From NCBI GenBank assembly GCA_903859265.1, contig CAIOLZ010000041.1:1-7323 (forward strand): a stretch of 7,323 bases of DNA, given 5' to 3'. Source of the DNA: an uncultured beta proteobacterium (GTDB lineage Bacteria; Pseudomonadota; Gammaproteobacteria; Burkholderiales; Burkholderiaceae_C). Shown here in pieces: positions 1 to 5,975 of the stretch. Under the pieces are notes generated by a model. It searched no databases. It saw only the letters and a program-made list of their open reading frames with translations, and had not been told where the DNA came from. The position numbers and the translations under genes are program-made. Each line of letters begins with the position of its first letter. Position 1 is the first letter of the stretch.

Positions 1-840
1 GAATCCAGTCCGGCCGGGCGCGCGTTGCGTCGCTTGTGGCGCCGCAAGGGCGCAATCGTCGGACTGGCCGTCGTACTCGGCTTTGTTGTTCTGGCGGTGT
101 TCGCGCCGCTGTTGGCGCCCTACGACCCCGTCGCCACCAACTGGTCGGCGATTCGCATGGCACCCAGCCATCTGAACTGGTTTGGCACCGATGAGATTGG
201 CCGCGACGTTTTCTCCCGCGTGATCTGGGGTGGGCGCGCCTCCATCATGGCCGGACTGGTGTCAGTCGGAATTTCGATGCTTCTGGGCATTCCAATCGGC
301 CTGCTCGGGGCTTATGCCGGCGGCTGGACCGACGGCGTGATCTCGCGATTCACGGACGCCATGCTGGCGGTGCCGTTTCTCATTCTTGCCATCGCACTGT
401 CTGCATTTTTGGGTCCCAGCCTCAACAATGCCATGGTGGCCATCGGGGTGTCAGCAATGCCCGTTTTTATCCGGCTTACCCGCGCACAGGTACTGCAAAT
501 CCAGGTCGAGGACTACATCGAAGCGGCGCGTGCCGTAGGTAACCCCCATTGGCGAATTGCACTGCGCCATATCCTGCCTAACGTGATGCCGCCGCTCATC
601 GTGCAGGCCACGCTGTCGATTGCGGCTGCCGTTATTGCGGAGGCCAGTCTCTCGTTTTTGGGACTCGGACAACAACCTCCCTTGCCGAGCTGGGGCAGTA
701 TGCTCAACACCGCCAAAAACTATATGGACAATGCACCGTGGATGGCGCTGTGGCCGGGCGTATCCATTTTTTTGCTGGTACTTTCTTTCAACCTGCTGGG
801 TGACGGACTGCGCGACGCACTCGATCCACGGCAAAAATAG
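1..840 (+). CDS. ABC transporter permease, OppC/DppC type (5'-partial)
   Basis: This is one of the two inner-membrane permease subunits of a peptide-type ABC importer, which passes di- or oligopeptides or related solutes from a periplasmic binding protein into the cytoplasm. The frame is open to base 1, giving 279 visible residues. The TTG at 25 is probably internal, because Leu-Arg-Arg-Leu-Trp fits the basic N-terminus of this family, so the true start lies upstream. Visible residues 8-16 are basic, followed by a first membrane helix at about 17-37 ending in the OppC-like APLLAPYDP. Further hydrophobic segments lie near 82-106, 119-137, 141-157, 200-220 and 249-270. The EAA loop that docks on the ATPase is clear: EAARAVG from residue 174, with ILPN at 191-194. 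A GTDEIGRDVFSR motif at 62-73 is also typical. The stop lies 10 bases before the GGT-like gene, which suggests one operon. Substrate specificity (peptide, glutathione, nickel) cannot be read from the permease alone, so no symbol is given. Confidence 0.93.
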   Translation, partial: ESSPAGRALRRLWRRKGAIVGLAVVLGFVVLAVFAPLLAPYDPVATNWSAIRMAPSHLNWFGTDEIGRDVFSRVIWGGRASIMAGLVSVGISMLLGIPIGLLGAYAGGWTDGVISRFTDAMLAVPFLILAIALSAFLGPSLNNAMVAIGVSAMPVFIRLTRAQVLQIQVEDYIEAARAVGNPHWRIALRHILPNVMPPLIVQATLSIAAAVIAEASLSFLGLGQQPPLPSWGSMLNTAKNYMDNAPWMALWPGVSIFLLVLSFNLLGDGLRDALDPRQK

Positions 841-850
841 CGCGATATCC

Positions 851-2458
851 ATGCTTGATTTTGATGCCCTGAATTACCCCTATGCCTCACGCCGCAACGT
901 GGTGTACGCCAAGCGCGGCATGGTCGCCACATCGCAACCCCAGGCCGCGCAGGCGGGACTTCAGGTTTTGCAATCTGGTGGCAATGCCATTGACGCCGCC
1001 ATTGCCACCGCTGCTGCTTTGACCGTGGTGGAGCCGACTGCCAACGGCATTGGCGGTGACTCATTTGCACTGGTCTGGCACGGCGGGAAACTGCACGGGC
1101 TCAACGCCAGTGGTCCTGCGCCAGGCGGCATGACAATTGAAAAAGTCAAAGCGCTGGGCCACGCCGAAATGCCCAAATACGGACCTCTTCCGGTGAATGT
1201 GCCCGGAGCGCCCGCAGCCTGGGCGGCCCTGTCCGAACGATTCGGGCGCCTGCCCCTGACCAGCGCGATGGCCGGCGCGATTGCGCTGGCTGAAGAAGGA
1301 TTTCCCGTGTCGCCCTCGGTGGCTTTTGCGTGGCAACAAGCCTTTGCAGTGTTCCAGCAACAACTCAAGGAAGCGCACTTCAAACCCTGGTTCGACACCT
1401 TTGCCCCGCAGCGCGCACCGCGACCCGGAGAGTTGTGGCGCTCGGGCGCCCATGCCCAAACCCTGCAGTCCATCGCAGAAACACGCGCACACAGCTTTTA
1501 TGGCGGCGCGCTGGCCGAACGCATCTGCCAATTTGTCCAATCGGCCGGCGGTTATCTGGCGCAGTCAGATCTGGCGGGTTACCGGGTTGAGTGGTGCAAT
1601 CCCATCAGCGTGAATTACCGCGGCTATGACGTCTGGGAAATTCCCCCCAACGGCCATGGACTGGTGGCTCTGATGGCGCTCAATATGCTCAAGGGCTTTG
1701 ACTTCACAGACCGCGACACGGTGTTGACCCACCACCGGCAAATCGAAGCGATCAAGCTGGCTTTTGCCGACGGCTTTGCGCACATCGCCGAACCTGCCCA
1801 TATGCGTGTGACCGTTGCCGACCTGCTTAGCGAGTCCTATGCGATGGAGCGCCGCGCCCTGATTGGTAACCGGGCAACGCTGCCGCTGCCAGGCGAACCG
1901 GCGCGAGGTGGCACGGTCTATCTCAGCGCTGCCGACGCCGAGGGGAATATGGTTTCCCTGATCCAAAGCAACTATATGGGCTTCGGGTCCGGGCTGGTCG
2001 TCCCCGGCACCGGAATTGCATTGCACAACCGCGGCAACAACTTCAACCTCAATCCGGACCACCCCAACTGTCTGGCACCAGGAAAACGGCCCTACCACAC
2101 CATCATTCCCGGATTTTTAACCCGCGACGGCCAGGCCATCGGGCCCTTCGGCGTCATGGGTGGTTTCATGCAGCCGCAAGGCCATGTGCAAATGGTCATG
2201 AACACGGTGGATTTTGGTCTGAACCCGCAAGCCTCGCTGGATGCGCCACGCTGGGAATGGGAGACAGGCAATCAAGTCAACATCGAACGCGCCATGCCGG
2301 AGCACCTCTACCATGGTCTGGCCCGCCTTGGCCATCAGGTGGCATGGTCCAATAACCGCCTCGCTTTTGGCCGCGGACAGATTATTTGGCGCAATGATGA
2401 AGGGGTGCTTTGCGGCGGCACCGAACCCCGCACTGACGGGTCGGTCGCTGCGTGGTGA
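851..2458 (+). CDS. Gamma-glutamyltransferase-family Ntn hydrolase
   Basis: The 535-residue protein belongs to the gamma-glutamyltranspeptidase family, whose precursors cut themselves to free an N-terminal threonine nucleophile. That residue is predicted to be Thr355 in RGGTVYLSAADAEGN, giving a large subunit of about 354 residues and a small one of about 181. Other family marks are GGNAIDAA (43-50), NGIGGDSF (65-72), the small-subunit run SNYMGFGSG (373-381), LAPGKRPYHTIIPGF (408-422) and GVMGGFMQPQGHVQ (434-447). The last is the variant seen in YwrD-like members, not the GSPGG form of classical GGT. There is no signal peptide, so it is probably cytoplasmic, unlike periplasmic E. coli GGT. 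The ATG at 851 was chosen because the conserved YASRRNVVYAKRGMVATSQP start follows at once; starts further upstream would lie inside the permease. No good ribosome-binding site is visible, so translation may be coupled to the permease 10 bases upstream. An arginine equivalent to the E. coli substrate-binding Arg114 is not apparent, so a true gamma-glutamyl substrate is likely but not proven. Confidence 0.92.
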   Translation: MLDFDALNYPYASRRNVVYAKRGMVATSQPQAAQAGLQVLQSGGNAIDAAIATAAALTVVEPTANGIGGDSFALVWHGGKLHGLNASGPAPGGMTIEKVKALGHAEMPKYGPLPVNVPGAPAAWAALSERFGRLPLTSAMAGAIALAEEGFPVSPSVAFAWQQAFAVFQQQLKEAHFKPWFDTFAPQRAPRPGELWRSGAHAQTLQSIAETRAHSFYGGALAERICQFVQSAGGYLAQSDLAGYRVEWCNPISVNYRGYDVWEIPPNGHGLVALMALNMLKGFDFTDRDTVLTHHRQIEAIKLAFADGFAHIAEPAHMRVTVADLLSESYAMERRALIGNRATLPLPGEPARGGTVYLSAADAEGNMVSLIQSNYMGFGSGLVVPGTGIALHNRGNNFNLNPDHPNCLAPGKRPYHTIIPGFLTRDGQAIGPFGVMGGFMQPQGHVQMVMNTVDFGLNPQASLDAPRWEWETGNQVNIERAMPEHLYHGLARLGHQVAWSNNRLAFGRGQIIWRNDEGVLCGGTEPRTDGSVAAW

Positions 2459-2473
2459 TCGTGGCAGCAGCGC

Positions 2474-2917
2474 TCAGTACTGCTTGTAAGGCAGGAACTT
2501 GCCCGACAGCACCACGTTGACCCGGTCTCCCTTGGGGTCGGGCTCGCGCACGATGTCCATCGAAAAATCGATGGCGCTCATGATTCCGTCGCCGAATTCC
2601 TCGTGGATCAGTTCTTTGATCGTTGTGCCGTACACGTTGACAATTTCATACCAGCGGTAGATCAGTGGATCGGTAGGAACAGCCGTGGGGAGCGAGCCTT
2701 TGTACGGCACCACCTGCAGCCATTTTTGCTCTTCGGTCGTCAGGCCAAAAATCTTGCCCACGATTTTGGCCTGCTTGTCGTCCAGCGTCATCTGCCCCAG
2801 ACAGGCCGCGGTCACCCACTCCTTGGACAAACCTACCTTTTTGGCGACATCAGCCCACTGAATGCCTTTGGCGACCTTGGCGGTGATGATTTTCTCGGTG
2901 ACTTCCATGCGGTTCAT
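2474..2917 (-). CDS. cynS: Cyanate hydratase (cyanase)
   Basis: Cyanase converts cyanate and bicarbonate to ammonia and CO2 (through carbamate) in the cytoplasm. It removes toxic cyanate and can yield usable nitrogen; the E. coli enzyme is a decamer. From the ATG at 2917 the product has 147 residues, close to the 156 of E. coli. Residues about 1-75 form the helical, helix-turn-helix-like N-terminal domain (WADVAKKVGLSKEWVTAACLGQ at 21-42). The C-terminal catalytic domain carries the three active-site residues at a constant offset of eight from E. coli: Arg88 and Glu91 in YRWYE, and Ser114 in GIMSAIDF. The start is set by a strong AAAGGAG (2923-2929, minus strand) five bases before the ATG; a frame start at 2983 would add 22 unconserved residues. 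The gene converges on the GGT-like gene with a 15-base gap and diverges from the chemoreceptor. No cynR, cynT or cyanate transporter gene is visible. Confidence 0.97.
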   Translation of the reverse strand: MNRMEVTEKIITAKVAKGIQWADVAKKVGLSKEWVTAACLGQMTLDDKQAKIVGKIFGLTTEEQKWLQVVPYKGSLPTAVPTDPLIYRWYEIVNVYGTTIKELIHEEFGDGIMSAIDFSMDIVREPDPKGDRVNVVLSGKFLPYKQY

Positions 2918-2922
2918 ACATT

Positions 2923-2929
2923 CTCCTTT
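2923..2929 (-). promoter_or_regulatory. Ribosome-binding site of cynS
   Basis: On the minus strand this reads AAAGGAG, then five bases, then the ATG at 2917. It is a near-perfect Shine-Dalgarno sequence and decides the start of cynS in favour of MNRMEV over the longer frame that begins at 2983. Confidence 0.85.
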
Positions 2930-2946
2930 GCGGTTTAGATTTAGCA

Positions 2947-2961
2947 AGTTGCGGGCCAACT
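2947..2961. repeat. Short inverted repeat, possible operator
   Basis: AGTTG, five bases (CGGGC), then CAACT form a perfect 5-base-pair dyad in the divergent control region. CAACT occurs again at 2975-2979. A dyad here could bind a regulator such as a LysR-type protein, but five-base arms arise often by chance and no regulator gene is in the window. Confidence 0.25.
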
Positions 2962-3011
2962 CCAACGGTGCCTTCAACTTCATACAAGGCGACTAAGATA
3001 CCCCCTAATTT

Positions 3012-3018
3012 AAAAGGA
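3012..3018 (+). promoter_or_regulatory. Ribosome-binding site of the chemoreceptor gene
   Basis: AAAAGGA ends eight bases before the ATG at 3027. This supports that start, and the encoded MNLRTFWRQLGLGNKLAI followed by a membrane helix is a normal chemoreceptor N-terminus. Confidence 0.75.
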
Positions 3019-3026
3019 ATTCGGCC

Positions 3027-5969
3027 ATGAATCTGCGAACCTTCTGGCGACAACTGGGTTTGGGCAACAAGCTGGCGATCAGCAATTTTGTGCTGGTTGC
3101 GGCAACGCTGGTCGGTTGCGTCATGGCTATCGGGTATTTCCTGTCTGCCACGATCGAGCAACGGGCCACCGAGGATCTCAGTGCCAAGACACAGCTCATA
3201 GAAAGCCTGATCGAAGGAAACGACCAGGATTTGCGCCTCAGAACAGCCGCACTGGCCAAATCCTTCCAGTCCCGGCTGGACGGTGCGATCACGCTCAAAC
3301 CCGCCACCGTTGACATCAAGGGGCAGGCAGCGCCGGACCTCAATCTTGATGGCAAAAGCCTGGACCTGAACTTTTCGCTGGTGGACCAATTCACGCAAAC
3401 CACCGGCGCCATCGCCACCGTATTTGCGAAGACCGGCGATGACTTTATCCGTGTGACCACCTCGCTCAAAACCGACAAGGACGAACGCGCCATCGGGACT
3501 TTGCTCGACCGGGCCCACCCCGGTTACGCCGCAGCCATGAAAGGCGCCAGTTACACCGGACTGGCAACCCTGTTCGGCCACCAATACATGACGCAATACG
3601 ACCCGATCAAGGACACCAAGGGCAATGTGGTGGGCTTGAGCTTTGTGGGACTTGATTTTTCGCAATATCTGAAGTCCCTCAAGGACACCATCCGCGGCCT
3701 CAAGATCGGCAAGACGGGCTACTTTTACGTGCTCGATGCGCGCCCCGGAGCGCCGCTCGGAACGCTGATCGTGCATCCTGCCAGCGAAGGCAAGAATATT
3801 CTCGATGCCAAGGACTCATCGGGCCGCGAGTTCATCAAGGAAATTCTGGAACGCAAGCAGGGAACCATTCGCTACCCCTGGTTGAACAAGGAACTGGGAG
3901 AAACAACCCCCAGAGAGAAGGTCGTGGCTTTCACCTACGTCAAGGATTGGAATTGGGTAGTTGCCGGTGGCACTTATGTCGATGAGTACACCCAGGAAAT
4001 CAACACGATGCGCAACTACTTCTGGGGCGCTGCCATTGTGATCGTCTTCCTGATTTCGGGTCTGTGGCTGTGGCTGATTCGGGGGCTCGTCGTCAAGCCT
4101 ATGGCGCGCGTGAGCCAAGTGGCCAAGAATATTGCACAAGGCCAGCTCGTGGATGACCTGACCACGGATCGCCTGGATGAGGTCGGTGATCTGATGCGGT
4201 CGATGGGCCGCATGCAAGCCGTATTGACACACTTCCAGACCACGCAAAACGAGATGGCCCGCCAAATGGAGGCCGGCATGATGGACTACCGGATTCCTCT
4301 GACGGGCCTCACAGGCGCCTATGAAATCATGGCGCGTGACATCAACCAGTTGGCGCAGTCCACCATTGGACTGACACTGGGTGTGGTTGATCTGATTTCT
4401 GACTACGCCGCAGGCAAGATGGACGTCTCCATGGAGCGTCTGCCAGGACAAAAAGCGCGCATCAACGAAGCCATGGACCGCGTCCAGCAATCGCTCAAGC
4501 AAGCAGCGCAGGCGGCTCAGGCAAATTTGCGCATCAAGCTGGCGCTCGACAATGTGAGTTTGCCGGTGCGCATAGCATCGGACGATGGCACGGTTATCTA
4601 TATCAACCACGCCATGCAGGAGAATCTGCAACGCAATGCCGATGGTTTTCGCCAGCAAATCCCCGGCTTCGACCCGAACCGTTTTGTGGGCTCCAGCGTC
4701 GGGATTTTGTATCCCGATCCGCAGGCCGCCGTCCAGCGCATGCGTGCTTTGACGACGACCGCCAGGAGTCGGGCAAACTTCGGCGGGCGCCTGTATGACC
4801 TGACGACCACCCCGGTTCTGGATATCGATGGCAGCCGTTTGGGCACCGTGGGCCAGTGGGTGGATGTGACCGAGCAGGTCACGGCAGAACAGGAGATCCA
4901 GGCCATTGTTCTGGCGGCTTCACAAGGCGACTTTTCCAAACGGCTTGTGTTGAAAACCCAACTTGAATTCTTCAATGCGCTGTCAAAAGGCATGAACCAG
5001 TTGCTCGAGTCCTGCGACAAGGGGCTCAACGACATTGCCACTTTGCTGGAAAAATTTGCCCAGGGCGATTTGACTTACCGCATTGAGCAGGACTACGAAG
5101 GGCTGTTTGGCAGGGTCAAGGAAAGTGCCAACTCCACGGCCGAGAACCTGACCCGGGTACTCGCAGAAGTGCGGGCCGCCGCTGACGCCTTGACGGGTGC
5201 GGCGACCCAGGTGTCCTCGACCGCCCAGTCGTTGAGCCAGGCTGCCAGCGAACAGGCCGCCAGCGTGGAAGAAACCAGCGCCCAGATGGACAGCATGGCA
5301 GCCTCCATCAGCCAAAACAGCGACAACGCCAAAGTCACGGAGACCATGGCCTCCAAGACCAGCTCACAGGCAACGGATGGCGGCTCGGCAGTCAGCCGGA
5401 CGGTGATTGCCATGAAGCAGATCGCAGCCAAGATTGGCATCGTGGACGACATTGCCTACCAAACCAACTTGCTGGCCCTCAATGCCGCGATCGAGGCGGC
5501 ACGCGCCGGTGAACACGGCAAGGGCTTTGCGGTGGTAGCCGCCGAAGTGCGCAAACTCGCCGAACGCAGTCAGGAGGCAGCCAAGGAAATTGGCGAATTG
5601 GCCAGCAACAGTGTCACCACCGCAGAGCGCGCGGGAACCCTGCTCGATGAAATTGTTCCCAGCATCCAGAAGACCAGTGAATTGGTGCAAGAGATTGCCG
5701 CAGCCTCGTCGGAACAAAGTGAGTCGGTCGCACAGATCGGTAGCGCGATGGGGCAGTTGTCCAAGGCCACCCAGCAAAATGCGGCGGCATCAGAGGAACT
5801 GGCTGCCACCAGTGAAGAGCTTTCCGGCCAGGCTGAACAGCTGCAACAAAGCGTCGCGTTTTTCAATATCGGTCAGGAAGCGGCGACCGTGGTGCCCGAC
5901 AGGCATGCCAGGGCCCCACGCCAGATTGGCCATGCTGCCCCACGCCCCGGGCGTGGTTTGTTGCGGTAA
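3027..5969 (+). CDS. Methyl-accepting chemotaxis protein: Cache sensor, multiple HAMP units, PAS
   Basis: A 980-residue inner-membrane chemoreceptor that would control the CheA kinase through CheW and so bias flagellar (or other Che-linked) output. Order: membrane helix 17-40; periplasmic sensor about 41-330, resembling a double Cache (Cache_3-Cache_2) fold, with the membrane-proximal half from GYFYVLDARPG (231-241) to WNWVVAGGTYVDEY (308-321); membrane helix about 332-351; HAMP about 352-405. Two HAMP-like units follow at about 407-445 and 450-490, then a PAS domain at about 500-617 ending LGTVGQWVDVTEQ, then two more HAMP-like units at about 622-662 and 668-712. The signalling domain spans about 715-945. 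Its tip is IAYQTNLLALNAAIEAARAG (809-828), and the conserved HGKGFAVVAAEVRKLAERS follows. Each arm is one heptad shorter than Tsr. The C-terminus lacks a CheR/CheB-tethering NWETF-like pentapeptide. The ligand is unknown. The gene diverges from cynS and converges with a hybrid kinase six bases away. Confidence 0.96.
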   Translation: MNLRTFWRQLGLGNKLAISNFVLVAATLVGCVMAIGYFLSATIEQRATEDLSAKTQLIESLIEGNDQDLRLRTAALAKSFQSRLDGAITLKPATVDIKGQAAPDLNLDGKSLDLNFSLVDQFTQTTGAIATVFAKTGDDFIRVTTSLKTDKDERAIGTLLDRAHPGYAAAMKGASYTGLATLFGHQYMTQYDPIKDTKGNVVGLSFVGLDFSQYLKSLKDTIRGLKIGKTGYFYVLDARPGAPLGTLIVHPASEGKNILDAKDSSGREFIKEILERKQGTIRYPWLNKELGETTPREKVVAFTYVKDWNWVVAGGTYVDEYTQEINTMRNYFWGAAIVIVFLISGLWLWLIRGLVVKPMARVSQVAKNIAQGQLVDDLTTDRLDEVGDLMRSMGRMQAVLTHFQTTQNEMARQMEAGMMDYRIPLTGLTGAYEIMARDINQLAQSTIGLTLGVVDLISDYAAGKMDVSMERLPGQKARINEAMDRVQQSLKQAAQAAQANLRIKLALDNVSLPVRIASDDGTVIYINHAMQENLQRNADGFRQQIPGFDPNRFVGSSVGILYPDPQAAVQRMRALTTTARSRANFGGRLYDLTTTPVLDIDGSRLGTVGQWVDVTEQVTAEQEIQAIVLAASQGDFSKRLVLKTQLEFFNALSKGMNQLLESCDKGLNDIATLLEKFAQGDLTYRIEQDYEGLFGRVKESANSTAENLTRVLAEVRAAADALTGAATQVSSTAQSLSQAASEQAASVEETSAQMDSMAASISQNSDNAKVTETMASKTSSQATDGGSAVSRTVIAMKQIAAKIGIVDDIAYQTNLLALNAAIEAARAGEHGKGFAVVAAEVRKLAERSQEAAKEIGELASNSVTTAERAGTLLDEIVPSIQKTSELVQEIAAASSEQSESVAQIGSAMGQLSKATQQNAAASEELAATSEELSGQAEQLQQSVAFFNIGQEAATVVPDRHARAPRQIGHAAPRPGRGLLR
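5940..5956 (+). terminator. Terminator-like hairpin inside the chemoreceptor 3' end
   Basis: CCACGCC, loop CCG, GGCGTGG form a perfect seven-base-pair GC-rich stem, followed by TTTGTTG (5957-5963). This looks like a weak intrinsic terminator for the plus strand. It sits within the last codons, before the TAA at 5967, so termination in the T-run would leave a transcript without a stop codon. That makes a true terminator doubtful. On the minus strand no T-run follows, so it is not a good terminator for the converging kinase gene. Confidence 0.35.
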
Positions 5970-5975
5970 CGAAAG

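Larger units (their letters stand above)
2918..3026. promoter_or_regulatory. Divergent cynS / chemoreceptor control region
   Basis: These 109 bases separate two divergent start codons, so they must hold both promoters unless transcription comes from further away. They are more AT-rich than the flanking genes, especially 2991-3020. For the plus strand, TTCAAC (2973-2978) and TAAGAT (2994-2999) resemble -35 and -10 boxes, but their 15-base spacing is short. For the minus strand only weak matches are seen. No clear sigma-28 or sigma-54 box was recognised. A small inverted repeat lies at 2947-2961. The promoters themselves are inferred, not seen. Confidence 0.45.

Noticed and set aside
25..27. 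TTG as the permease start
   Set aside because: The frame is open to the window edge, and this codon falls inside the basic N-terminal segment typical of OppC-like proteins.
620..850. An upstream start giving the GGT-like protein 77 more residues
   Set aside because: The extension is the permease gene read in another frame. Family similarity begins just after the ATG at 851.
2459..2480. A shared terminator between the converging GGT-like and cynS genes
   Set aside because: Only a weak AGCAG/CTGCT pairing with a nine-base loop is present and no T-run follows.
2918..2983. A longer cynS start at 2983
   Set aside because: A strong ribosome-binding site sits five bases before the ATG at 2917, the resulting length fits the family, and the extra residues are not part of cyanase.
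2850..3776. A 308-codon minus-strand frame overlapping cynS and the chemoreceptor
   Set aside because: It lies antisense to two well-supported genes and has no recognisable domain. Long antisense frames are common in GC-rich genes.
3816..4658. A 280-codon minus-strand frame inside the chemoreceptor gene
   Set aside because: It is antisense to conserved sensor and HAMP coding sequence, rich in His, Gln and Arg as shadow frames are, and has no family signature.
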